DNA from: JBGTHB01 sp041746415
GTDB lineage: Bacteria > Pseudomonadota > Gammaproteobacteria > Coxiellales > Coxiellaceae
Assembly (NCBI GenBank): GCA_041746415.1
Contig: JBGTHB010000126.1
Span: 1-11,693 of the forward strand
Reading direction: 5' to 3'
DNA length: 11,693 nucleotides
Shown here: positions 1 through 6,782 of the stretch, one piece after another
How the letters are laid out: every line of letters starts with the position of its first letter
Position numbering within the stretch: the stretch's first letter is position 1
Translations under genes and position numbers: made by a program
Notes under the pieces: model-generated
Told to the model about the DNA's origin: nothing
What the model saw: the letters and a program-made list of their open reading frames with translations, nothing else
Databases searched by the model: none

Positions 1-951
1 AGCACCTCAGAGAATCTGCTAACGGTATTGCGTAAATACCCGGGTTTGCTCAATGTACAAAGCACCATGCGTTTTGACAGCCAACAGTATGACATAAAAG
101 TTAATCGCGATTTAGCAGGCCAATTACAAGTGAGCATTAAAGATATTGATAATACCATTGCCGCTTTTCTGGGTGGCGCAAAAGTTTCTACATTCGACAT
201 GGGCGGCAAAACCTACGACGTGTATTTACAGGCCAACGAGTCTGATCTACATAACATAGATTCGATCAATCAATTCTACGTAAACAACATCAGTAATAAG
301 TTAATACCTTTAAACAGCTTGGTCACCACGGCAGCCTCTTTAGGCCAACAAGATTTGCCGCATTATAATCGTCTGCGCTCTGCCACCATCAGCGCCCAAT
401 TAGCACCCAATTATCCCTTCGGCGAAGTGATAACGCACTTACAACAAGTGTTACCGAGCTTATTGCCAAGCAATATCAAATACGCTTTTATTGGTCGTGC
501 TGAACGTTTGATTGAAGCCGATTCCAGCATGGGCTATTTATTTTTATTAGCGATTGTTTTTATCTATTTAGTGCTAGCAGCACAGTTTGAAAGCTTTATC
601 GATCCATTTGTTATTTTATTGGTAGTCCCCTTCAGCATTGTTGGTGCCATGGTGTCATTAAAATTAGTCAGCGGTTCATTAAATATTTACACCGATATTG
701 GCTTAGTGACGTTAATTGGTTTAATTGCCAAACACGGCATTTTGATTACGCAATTTGCTAACAAACTGCAAGCGGAAGGACACACTATGTTAGAGGCGTT
801 GTTAGAAGCTGCAGCCACACGCTTACGTCATATCTTAATGAAAACAGCGGATTTGATTTTTGGGACATTTTTCTCGCTAGTGCTGGTGCCAATCACTTAC
901 ACTTTTACAGCTAAAATCAAAACAAAGATTTCACGCCAAAAAAACGGCTAG
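1..951 (+). CDS. RND efflux pump permease, C-terminal part (5' end outside window, probable internal deletion)
   Basis: The frame is open from base 1, so this is the last 316 residues of a larger gene; the TTG at 28 is an internal Leu codon, not a start. The first half is periplasmic porter-domain sequence (FDMGGKTYDVYLQ, LIPLNSLVTT). A membrane half follows, beginning near GYLFLLAIVFIYLVLAAQFE, then FVILLVVPFSIVGA and IGLVTLIGLIAKHGILITQF. The Lys in AKHGIL corresponds to the TM10 proton-relay Lys of AcrB-type pumps. Family members normally continue after RLRPILMTT with about 30 residues of TM11 and loop before a GG..GT.F.LFVVP segment. Here RLRHILMKTA runs straight into DLIFGTFFSLVLVP, so TM11 and its proton-relay Thr appear lost without a frameshift. 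Proton-driven drug or solute export across the inner membrane is the family role. Whether this copy still works is doubtful. Confidence 0.85.
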   Translation, partial: STSENLLTVLRKYPGLLNVQSTMRFDSQQYDIKVNRDLAGQLQVSIKDIDNTIAAFLGGAKVSTFDMGGKTYDVYLQANESDLHNIDSINQFYVNNISNKLIPLNSLVTTAASLGQQDLPHYNRLRSATISAQLAPNYPFGEVITHLQQVLPSLLPSNIKYAFIGRAERLIEADSSMGYLFLLAIVFIYLVLAAQFESFIDPFVILLVVPFSIVGAMVSLKLVSGSLNIYTDIGLVTLIGLIAKHGILITQFANKLQAEGHTMLEALLEAAATRLRHILMKTADLIFGTFFSLVLVPITYTFTAKIKTKISRQKNG

Positions 952-974
952 CAATTCCAATTTAAACTTCATTA

Positions 975-1007
975 AAAATAACGGCTTATTTAAAAAGCCG
1001 TTATTTT
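975..1007. terminator. Bidirectional intrinsic terminator
   Basis: A perfect 13-bp inverted repeat (975-987 against 995-1007, AAAATAACGGCTT) encloses a 7-nt loop. The stem has a GC-rich core (CGGC/GCCG), and its A/T ends give a T-rich tract after the hairpin on either strand. It sits 23 bp after the stop codon of the RND gene and 12 bp past the stop of the minus-strand small membrane protein gene, so it can end both converging transcripts. Confidence 0.85.
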
Positions 1008-1019
1008 CATCCAACGCAT

Positions 1020-1301
1020 TTAAACGTTATGCTGTGTTTTTGGTACAGTAAACTGTGGTTGAATCAATTCAATTTGTGCTTTATCCATTTTATACATTTT
1101 GTGGTAACCACGCTCTTTTTTATGCATTGCTCCGCAAACCAGCGTACCAATCAATCCGAATAACGCGGCAAAAGTTACGATGTAACCAAACACTTTGGCC
1201 ACGTCGATACATTTACCTTCATTGCGATAACTCCACATCAACAGTCCTAAACCAAAAACAAGGGCAATCAAGCCCACAAAGAACGTAAAAAAGAAGAACA
1301 T
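1020..1301 (-). CDS. Small two-TM membrane protein of unknown function (93 aa)
   Basis: I do not recognise a family. The N-terminus is strikingly Phe-rich (MFFFFTFFVG) and forms a first hydrophobic segment at about residues 2-23. A short polar stretch (SYRNEGKCIDVAK) follows, then a second hydrophobic segment at about 37-59 (FGYIVTFAALFGLIGTLVCG), then a basic and polar tail of about 33 residues (HKKERGYHKMYKMDKAQ). This predicts a hairpin inner-membrane protein. The gene call is strong for its size: AGGAGGG lies 7 nt before the ATG (1309-1315 on the plus strand), an extended -10 promoter lies 40 bp upstream, and a terminator lies just past the stop. It appears monocistronic, convergent with the RND gene and divergent from the GT-C-like gene. 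A plus-strand frame opposite it has no ribosome binding site and was discarded. Confidence 0.75.
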   Translation of the reverse strand: MFFFFTFFVGLIALVFGLGLLMWSYRNEGKCIDVAKVFGYIVTFAALFGLIGTLVCGAMHKKERGYHKMYKMDKAQIELIQPQFTVPKTQHNV

Positions 1302-1340
1302 TTCGCTACCCTCCTAAGCCAATCAACGGCCTTTACACTG

Positions 1341-1349
1341 AGTATAGCA
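1341..1349 (-). promoter_or_regulatory. Extended -10 promoter of the small membrane protein gene
   Basis: Read on the minus strand, the bases are TGCTATACT, an extended -10 (TGn plus TATACT). No good -35 is visible at the usual distance, which is normal for extended -10 promoters. Initiation near 1334 would give a leader of about 32 nt containing the AGGAGGG ribosome binding site. Confidence 0.5.
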
Positions 1350-1454
1350 GTTGAGGCATGGCAAAAAATGCTAACTTATTGATTAATAAAAGCGCCGTCC
1401 AAACACAAACACAACGATACAAAATACAGAACATTATTTAAGTCACGCTGCTAC

Positions 1455-1486
1455 TGTAAATAACCGCATTATTACGGTAACTTACA
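1455..1486. promoter_or_regulatory. Imperfect dyad, candidate operator upstream of the GT-C-like gene
   Basis: TGTAAATAACCG and CGGTAACTTACA flank an 8-nt centre and match as an inverted repeat at 10 of 12 positions, with outer TA/TA bases extending it. It lies in the 247-bp intergenic region, 62 bp before the ATG at 1549. The 32-bp span suits a dimeric transcription regulator; there is no T-tract, so it is not a terminator. No convincing sigma-70 promoter for the plus-strand gene was found nearby, so the operator reading is inference. Confidence 0.35.
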
Positions 1487-1548
1487 CTAAAGAAAAATAT
1501 CTTTTAATGGCGTTTGATCCAAAACACACTTAGTCATGAAGGAGTTGT

Positions 1549-3285
1549 ATGTTATTCAACTTTGCGTTGCCCTTGATCGTGCTGTGCGGTTACTTTTTTG
1601 CTATTTGTCGGCATACCACTTTGAAGCCACACTGGGTGCCGTTCGTTTTATTTCCTAGCTTACTATTTTTACTTTACTGTGCCGCCTTGTGCGCCGTGCT
1701 TAAACTCGCGACAATCACATTGATTGTTATAGGCTATAGTTGTTTTGCCATTTACAGCATGCTGTACATATATGACCGGGTTAAAAATAACAATAAGCCC
1801 TTGTTAGTCAATAAAGCAAGTGTGTTTTTATTGCTATTTGTTTTTTTAATCTGGCTGTATGTGCAGTCATTCTATTTAATGGGATCAGATAGTTTTGCTT
1901 ATTGGGCATTGATTAGTAAATTTCTTTACTACTTCAATCGTCTACCCAACGGCCATGATCTTATTTCTCAAACCCATCTCGCTTACACCCCCGGCCTTGG
2001 TTTATGGCAATATTTCTTTTTCACCATCACCCAGCATTACTCCTTATCTATCAGCTATTATGCGCAAGACTTGTTTCTCCTTGCACCAATAGTGGCAATT
2101 AGTTCACAAAAAAGCACTGGCCGGTATTTAATTTTCTTCACCTCGTTATTACTGTATACGCTTTTTTTCGGCACAATATTTGCCAACCTACAAGTTGATG
2201 CGTTACTTTGCGCCTATTTAGTAACTTGCTTTTGGGTCTTGTTTCAATCGAAAGCAGAAACATCAATGTGGTATCTTCTACCTGCACTGAGCACTTTAGT
2301 ATTAATTAAAGAAGCTGGCTTGGCATTGATATTAATTTTTATGGTTATGGTTTGCCTGTTTTTATCCCTCAACCGTGAGAAAAATAAGCTAAGTAAACTA
2401 TTACCCTGCCTAATTGGTTTTATTATTGCTCTGGTCATTGATATAAGCTGGCACGCACATCTGCACCATGCCGCCATCCCTGCCTTTTCTCGCCCACTCA
2501 GCGTGCAGGCAATAATAGACAGCTTTAATTTTAAATCAGCTCTCGTTATAAAAGGCGTTGAAAATATTCTTGAATCTATTTTTTTTACAGCTGCTGATGC
2601 ACTTAATCTGCCTTTTATTGCTTGGTACGGCGCGCTCATATATATATGGGTGGTCATCATCCGCAAAAATTATCCACAACGACGTCATCTCCTGAGTACT
2701 GCTGTTGCACTACTTGTTGGCTACGCATTGTTTCTACTAGGGTATTATCTACTTCAATTCACGAAATTTAATCCTGCGGTATTTATATCTGCGCCACATC
2801 GCTACCTTGCTATTTTTTTCTCTGCAATAGCCAGTTATACCGTTCTATTATTACTTATACTTAATACTAACCAAAAAACAAAATTTGTTTTAAGCATTAT
2901 TATTACACTATTATTTTTTACAGTAACGTTAGCTAGCTGGCCACAACGGTATCACGAAGGGGAAAAAAATAGATTGCTTTACACACAATTAGTAAAGAAA
3001 ATATCGCATTCGGTTCACAATAAACAATCCATTGTCTGTCTTGTTACTAATAAGTATGAATTAACAGCACATGCTATTGATCTGAGACTAAGCTATCGTT
3101 TATTACCCATCTCTGTGGTGACTTATACTACTGTTCCTACTATGAACTGCCGTTATATTTTGATTTATCACCCAAGCGCTACTACCCTAGTTCAACTTAA
3201 AAGACATTTTAAAATGCCAATAAAAGAAGGCCTTTATCAAGCATCTGAGCAGGGTTTAACTCGCCCACTCAGCACCAACGATTAG
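1549..3285 (+). CDS. Polytopic membrane protein, GT-C glycosyltransferase-like
   Basis: A 578-residue protein with roughly a dozen hydrophobic segments and a C-terminal soluble tail of about 100 residues. After the third or fourth TM comes a polar loop with GSDSFAYWALISK (residues 112-124; D114, W119, K124) and then HLAYTPGLGLWQYF (143-156). An Asp-containing first periplasmic loop followed by a Y.PG motif is typical of lipid-linked-sugar GT-C enzymes (ArnT/PMT-like and related families). Further polar positions inside hydrophobic sequence are D217 (LQVDALLCAY), K254-E255 (LIKEAGLAL) and W301/H302/H304. The likely role is transfer of a sugar from a polyprenyl-phosphate donor on the periplasmic face, but donor and acceptor cannot be read from the sequence, and a flippase-like or polymerase-like role is not excluded. 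AAGGAG (1539-1544) lies 4 nt before the ATG. The gene stands alone and is convergent with the DUF1275 gene, 28 bp apart. Confidence 0.6.
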   Translation: MLFNFALPLIVLCGYFFAICRHTTLKPHWVPFVLFPSLLFLLYCAALCAVLKLATITLIVIGYSCFAIYSMLYIYDRVKNNNKPLLVNKASVFLLLFVFLIWLYVQSFYLMGSDSFAYWALISKFLYYFNRLPNGHDLISQTHLAYTPGLGLWQYFFFTITQHYSLSISYYAQDLFLLAPIVAISSQKSTGRYLIFFTSLLLYTLFFGTIFANLQVDALLCAYLVTCFWVLFQSKAETSMWYLLPALSTLVLIKEAGLALILIFMVMVCLFLSLNREKNKLSKLLPCLIGFIIALVIDISWHAHLHHAAIPAFSRPLSVQAIIDSFNFKSALVIKGVENILESIFFTAADALNLPFIAWYGALIYIWVVIIRKNYPQRRHLLSTAVALLVGYALFLLGYYLLQFTKFNPAVFISAPHRYLAIFFSAIASYTVLLLLILNTNQKTKFVLSIIITLLFFTVTLASWPQRYHEGEKNRLLYTQLVKKISHSVHNKQSIVCLVTNKYELTAHAIDLRLSYRLLPISVVTYTTVPTMNCRYILIYHPSATTLVQLKRHFKMPIKEGLYQASEQGLTRPLSTND

Positions 3286-3313
3286 GCAAGTGAATGGCCA
3301 AGCCAGATTTATT

Positions 3314-3985
3314 TTAACTTTCAGCCAGGTGACGTTGAGTTAGACCAAGAAAAATCATAACAATATACAAACACAGTGAAAGCAACAATCCATACACATG
3401 AATAAAGGAATATATGAGCGCACCAAAAATAGCACCGCATGCGAAGCCTACAATCAAGAATATATATAGGCGCAATTTCCAAAACTCAATGTCGTAACCT
3501 TTAATCCAACGACTAATAATAATACCTAAATCAGTAGTTGTTCCCGTCATGTGTGTCGTTCTAATTAATGCAGAACCGTAATGCGTTGTCATGGCATTTT
3601 GCATACCCATGGTCAATGCCAAAAAATAGCCTGCCTGATCATAACCGTGCACGAGTAACAACATAGCGCTTAATACTGTCGCGGCCTGAAAAATTAAACT
3701 CAAACTGTAACGACGATCAAGCTTGAAATTCTGCCCTTTAATAACAAGACCACTAATAACACTGCCTATTAGAAAGAAGACCACAAGCAGCATTAAATGT
3801 GCGAACAACCAATACTGTTTTTGCTCAATTGCAGCACCCGCAATAGTGAGGTCACCTGTCACATAACCAACTGCATTTTTTAAAATGCTGGCTAAACTTA
3901 TTGAATTGATGTAGCCACCATTAAATGACATTATAAATGCGGTGGAATAAACCCAAAATTTAGTTTGTGCAATTGTGTTTTTCAT
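3314..3985 (-). CDS. DUF1275 (YoaK-type) membrane protein
   Basis: A 223-residue, about six-TM inner-membrane protein. Family marks are FNGGYINSISL near the N-terminus (21-31), a VTGDLTIAGAAI segment (42-53) replacing the usual TGN.v motif, GMQNA at 127-131, and TTHMTGTTTDLG at 143-154. These are the signature blocks of the DUF1275/YoaK family, whose biochemical role is not established. Length matches family members of about 220-230 residues. The start is supported by AGAGG five bases before the ATG. That site lies directly beside the palindromic element at 3998-4062, so any native promoter has been displaced, or the gene is read through from murA, which ends 98 bp upstream. It is convergent with the GT-C-like gene, with no obvious terminator between them. 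Confidence 0.85.
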   Translation of the reverse strand: MKNTIAQTKFWVYSTAFIMSFNGGYINSISLASILKNAVGYVTGDLTIAGAAIEQKQYWLFAHLMLLVVFFLIGSVISGLVIKGQNFKLDRRYSLSLIFQAATVLSAMLLLVHGYDQAGYFLALTMGMQNAMTTHYGSALIRTTHMTGTTTDLGIIISRWIKGYDIEFWKLRLYIFLIVGFACGAIFGALIYSFIHVYGLLLSLCLYIVMIFLGLTQRHLAES

Positions 3986-3997
3986 CCCGACCTCTAA

Positions 3998-4062
3998 GAG
4001 TCTGTTTAAAATCTATTAGTCCGCTGCAAAAGCAGCGTGAACCATAGATTTTAAACAGGCTC
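3998..4062. mobile_element. 65-bp palindromic MITE-like element with TAA flanks
   Basis: Terminal inverted repeats of 19 bp (3998-4016, GAGTCTGTTTAAAATCTAT, against 4044-4062) pair at 18 of 19 positions, the exception being T4001/G4059. Inside is a second hairpin, CGCTGC-AAAA-GCAGCG (4022-4037). The element is bordered by TAA on both sides (3995-3997 and 4063-4065), consistent with a 3-bp target duplication. GAG-starting ends with TNA-type targets are, from memory, features of some IS5-family groups, so this could be a derivative mobilised by such a transposase. It carries no gene. As RNA it folds into one long hairpin in the murA to DUF1275 intergenic region but lacks a following U-tract. 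A REP-type repeat or a transcript-stabilising stem are the alternatives. Confidence 0.55.
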
Positions 4063-4083
4063 TAACTTTCATACCATGCACAA

Positions 4084-5388
4084 TTATTCCGTTTTTTCGG
4101 ACTGCGGGTATTCTTGTAAAAAAGTTTGTGCTGATAGACGCCGAATATGCGCCCCCAGGGCTGAAAGTTTTTCTTCGATGCACTCATAACCACGATCAAT
4201 ATGATAAATGCGATCAACGATTGTATTGCCACGCGCCATTAAACCAGCTAATACCAATCCTGCTGAAGCACGCAAATCCGTTGCCATAACTGGCGCACCA
4301 GTTAACTGTGGACGGCCTTCACAAATCACATAGTTATCTTCTTGGCGAATCCTTGCTCCCATGCGCATTAGTTCAGGCACGTGCATGAAGCGATTTTCAA
4401 ACACGGTTTCAATAATTTTTGATTTGCCTTCTGCAATACAATTAAGCGCCATAAATTGTGCTTGCATGTCAGTTGGGAATTCAGGATAAGGTGCAGTTGA
4501 TATATCCACTGCTCGAGGTCGTTGACCTTGCATATCTAGCGTTACACTGTCTTTATCAATTTTAATATAGGCTCCGGCTTCACGTAATTTTTCCAGCAAA
4601 GAAGCAATTGTTTTTGGATCAACTTGACGTACAGTGATGCAGCCACGTGTCATGGCGCCAGCAATTAAATACGTACCTGCTTCGATGCGATCAGGCATTA
4701 CACGATAGTCACCACCATGCAGCCTTTCTACACCATCAATAATAATTGTAGCGCTGCCAGCACCCCGAATTTTTGCACCTAAGCAATTTAAAAAATTGGC
4801 TAAATCTTCCACTTCGGGTTCACATGCAGCATTATTTATAATGCTACGGCCTTTGGCTAATACTGCCGCCATCATTAAATTTTCCGTGCCTGTTACCGTA
4901 ATCATACCTAAATTTAATTCTGCGCCGTGCAATCCTTTTGGTGCACGCGCACAAATAAACCCATTGATGATGTCAATCTCAGCGCCCATTTTTCTCATGC
5001 CTTCAATGTGCACATCCACAGGACGTGAACCGATAGCACAACCACCGGGTAACGATACTTCTGCTTGACCAAAGCGAGAAAGGAGCGGGCCTAATACTAA
5101 AATTGAAGCGCGCATGGTTTTTACCAATTCATAAGGCGCGCAAAAATTGTTAACTGCACCACTGTCGATTTCCACGCACATTTGATCACCGACCGTAATT
5201 TTGGCACCTAAGCGTCCGAGCAATTCCATCATCGTAGTGACGTCGTGCAAATGAGGAATATTGCTGATTTCCACTGGCTTTTCAGCTAATAAACTAGCAG
5301 CCAAAATAGGCAATACTGAATTTTTAGCACCCGAGGCGGCAATACTGCCATGCAACGAGATCCCCCCGGTAATGATTAACTTATCCAT
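4084..5388 (-). CDS. murA: UDP-N-acetylglucosamine 1-carboxyvinyltransferase MurA
   Basis: Cytosolic enzyme that transfers enolpyruvate from PEP to UDP-GlcNAc, the first committed step of peptidoglycan synthesis and the fosfomycin target. The EPSP-synthase-like fold is covered end to end. Counting from the first of two adjacent Met codons, K23-N24 (SGAKNSVLP), the catalytic Cys118 in LPGGCAIG (Cys115 of E. coli, so fosfomycin-sensitive type), D308 in FPTDMQAQF and R400 in YHIDRGYE all keep a constant +3 offset to E. coli. ATGATG occurs at the start. The second ATG (5388) is chosen because AGGA then sits 6 nt away and the protein begins MDK as in E. coli; the first ATG (5391) is possible. The C-terminus runs about 15 residues beyond E. 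coli MurA (ending EYPQSEKTE). It is the last essential gene of the mla operon, directly abutting mlaB; ibaG, usually between them, is absent. Confidence 0.97.
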   Translation of the reverse strand: MDKLIITGGISLHGSIAASGAKNSVLPILAASLLAEKPVEISNIPHLHDVTTMMELLGRLGAKITVGDQMCVEIDSGAVNNFCAPYELVKTMRASILVLGPLLSRFGQAEVSLPGGCAIGSRPVDVHIEGMRKMGAEIDIINGFICARAPKGLHGAELNLGMITVTGTENLMMAAVLAKGRSIINNAACEPEVEDLANFLNCLGAKIRGAGSATIIIDGVERLHGGDYRVMPDRIEAGTYLIAGAMTRGCITVRQVDPKTIASLLEKLREAGAYIKIDKDSVTLDMQGQRPRAVDISTAPYPEFPTDMQAQFMALNCIAEGKSKIIETVFENRFMHVPELMRMGARIRQEDNYVICEGRPQLTGAPVMATDLRASAGLVLAGLMARGNTIVDRIYHIDRGYECIEEKLSALGAHIRRLSAQTFLQEYPQSEKTE

Positions 5389-5391
5389 CAT

Positions 5392-5670
5392 TTATCCTAG
5401 TAAAAATTTAACATTGCAGACATCAATCAGCGCCTGCAAATTATCTGGAATGTTTTCAAAGGTGAGCTGATGCTGATGCTGTTTAACATAGCGCTTCCAT
5501 GCCAACAGCACTGCTAAGATACTACTATCAATGCATTCCGTTTCGCTTAAATCCAATCGCTCTATATTATGCGCCGCGATGGATTGTTCCCCATCGCGGC
5601 GTAGTGCTGCCGCATTGTCAAATTCAACCCGACCCACTACGCGCCAATTACCGTTTTCGTTAACAATCAC
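5392..5670 (-). CDS. mlaB: STAS-domain protein MlaB, subunit of the Mla ABC complex
   Basis: A 92-residue cytoplasmic STAS protein that binds MlaF and is needed for assembly and activity of the MlaFEDB phospholipid transporter. The STAS core is visible: VGRVEFDNAAALRRDGE (12-28), RLDLSETECIDSSILAVLLAW (38-58). S49 occupies the place of the Thr in the D-T/S-A/S segment important in E. coli MlaB. Length equals a typical MlaB of about 95 residues. The start is GTG, and its GTGA overlaps the mlaC stop by 4 bp, indicating translational coupling. Its last codons carry the AGGA used by murA. The position after mlaC is the canonical one. Confidence 0.9.
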   Translation of the reverse strand: MIVNENGNWRVVGRVEFDNAAALRRDGEQSIAAHNIERLDLSETECIDSSILAVLLAWKRYVKQHQHQLTFENIPDNLQALIDVCNVKFLLG

Positions 5671-6275
5671 GAACGGCGACCGCGATTAAAACGTTGTAAC
5701 GCTTGCAATAACGCGGGCATACCACCGTTATTCAATGTGCCTGAAAATTGCGAACGATAGTTATTTACAATGCTGACTCCTTCAATAGCAAAATCATATA
5801 CTTTCCATTTGCCACTGTAATTCGAAACATTGTAACTAATTGGGATTTTCTGGCCGCTTTTACGAATGATCATACTTTTGACTTGCACAGCGCTGGAATT
5901 AATACCACCACGCAACGGATAAAATTTCACAATATCACCATCATAAGATGATAGTGCGTTTGAATAGGTGTTAATAACCAGATATTTAAATTCATTAACA
6001 AACTGCGCACGTTGTTGAGGAGTGGCTTTATTCCAATATTCACGGCCCACTACTGAAGCGCCCATACGCGTCATATCAATATGTGGCACCAACACACTGT
6101 TAACGATGCGGTGTATCACTTGTGGGTTAGACCTTAGCTGGTTTTTATTTTTTTGCAGCTCGGCAATCATTTTGTTTGCCACACTTTGCAACATTGGTAC
6201 TGGCGAACTGGCGGCCATTACCCACACTGGCAAACACATTAGAATAGCAATAAGCGTTTTATTGAGCAGACGCAT
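5667..6275 (-). CDS. mlaC: Periplasmic phospholipid-binding protein MlaC
   Basis: A 202-residue Ttg2/MlaC-family protein that ferries phospholipid between the outer-membrane MlaA site and the inner-membrane MlaFEDB complex. It begins with a signal peptide: basic MRLLNK, a hydrophobic core to about residue 20, and probable cleavage after VMA (residue 21) or one residue later. The mature part contains family blocks VLVPHIDMTRMGASVVGREYW (62-82, central His-x-Asp region), TPQQRAQFVNEFKYLVINTYSNAL, and near the end KWKVYDFAIEGVSIVNNYRSQF. This last block forms the lipid-pocket strand and helix in known MlaC. AAAGGAG lies 7 nt before the ATG, within the end of mlaD, which it overlaps by 17 bp. The C-terminal tail is basic (RFNRGRRS). 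Confidence 0.95.
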   Translation of the reverse strand: MRLLNKTLIAILMCLPVWVMAASSPVPMLQSVANKMIAELQKNKNQLRSNPQVIHRIVNSVLVPHIDMTRMGASVVGREYWNKATPQQRAQFVNEFKYLVINTYSNALSSYDGDIVKFYPLRGGINSSAVQVKSMIIRKSGQKIPISYNVSNYSGKWKVYDFAIEGVSIVNNYRSQFSGTLNNGGMPALLQALQRFNRGRRS

Positions 6276-6780
6276 TTTTTTTCTCCTTTACTGAATCGTT
6301 ACTGTCATCAACTACTTGGTTTTTGTCAGACTTCATACTATAGATCAATTGGCCTATTAAATTTTCCAACACCAGCGCTGGGTGCGTCGTTTCTATCTCA
6401 CCACCTTGCGTTAGGTTCTGCGGCTCAAAGCCTGGCGATATGCTAATGTAATTTGAGCCCAATATACCTTGAGTAAAAATGCTAGCTGAACTGTCTACCG
6501 GTAAATTGTCGAAGTGGTTGTTAATTGACATAGTTACTACGGCGCGAAAATTATTCTTATCCAAACCAATTGCCTGCACTTGACCGATGCGCACCCCACC
6601 AATTGCCACTGGAGCACGTACTTTTAATCCACCCACATTATCAAACTCAGCCGAAATCAAATATGTATCGCCATTACCAATGCGGGTTAAACCACTTACT
6701 TTAAATGCAAGCAACACAAGTCCGGCCAGACCAACTAACATGAACAAACCAACGATAAATTCAATACTTCGTTTTGCCAC
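6259..6780 (-). CDS. mlaD: MCE-domain protein MlaD of the Mla transporter
   Basis: Inner-membrane-anchored MCE protein (173 aa) that forms a hexameric periplasmic ring on MlaE and passes phospholipid to or from MlaC. One TM anchor spans about residues 6-28. The MCE domain follows at about 38-117: YLISAEFDNVGGLKVRAPVAIGGVRIGQV, then a region ending GILGSNYISISPG. The stretch after it (138-150, LENLIGQLIYSMK) corresponds to the C-terminal helix that lines the central pore in E. coli. The last 20 or so residues are polar and Lys/Asp/Ser-rich. The start is GTG (MAKRSIEF), with GGGAGG in the mlaE 3' end 9 nt upstream; only 2 bp separate it from the mlaE stop. Confidence 0.95.
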   Translation of the reverse strand: MAKRSIEFIVGLFMLVGLAGLVLLAFKVSGLTRIGNGDTYLISAEFDNVGGLKVRAPVAIGGVRIGQVQAIGLDKNNFRAVVTMSINNHFDNLPVDSSASIFTQGILGSNYISISPGFEPQNLTQGGEIETTHPALVLENLIGQLIYSMKSDKNQVVDDSNDSVKEKKNASAQ

Positions 6781-6782
6781 GA

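Noticed and set aside
28..30. TTG at 28 as the start of the RND-like gene
   Set aside because: The frame is open to the window edge and the residues before it (STSENLLTV) continue typical RND porter-domain sequence, so the gene simply begins outside the window.
1055..1288. 77-codon frame on the plus strand opposite the small membrane protein gene
   Set aside because: It has no ribosome binding site or promoter and a poor amino-acid make-up, whereas the minus-strand gene has AGGAGGG, an extended -10 and a terminator.
2244..2666. 140-codon minus-strand frame inside the GT-C-like gene
   Set aside because: It is a shadow of the plus-strand gene, without start signals or a recognisable domain, in the middle of an intact membrane protein frame.
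3286..3313. Terminator between the convergent GT-C-like and DUF1275 genes
   Set aside because: Only a 4-bp TGGC/GCCA stem is present, too weak to call.
3998..4062. Reading the long palindrome simply as the murA rho-independent terminator
   Set aside because: There is no U-tract after either arm, the outer stem is AT-rich and the TAA-flanked nested structure fits a mobile palindromic repeat better, although it may still slow transcription.
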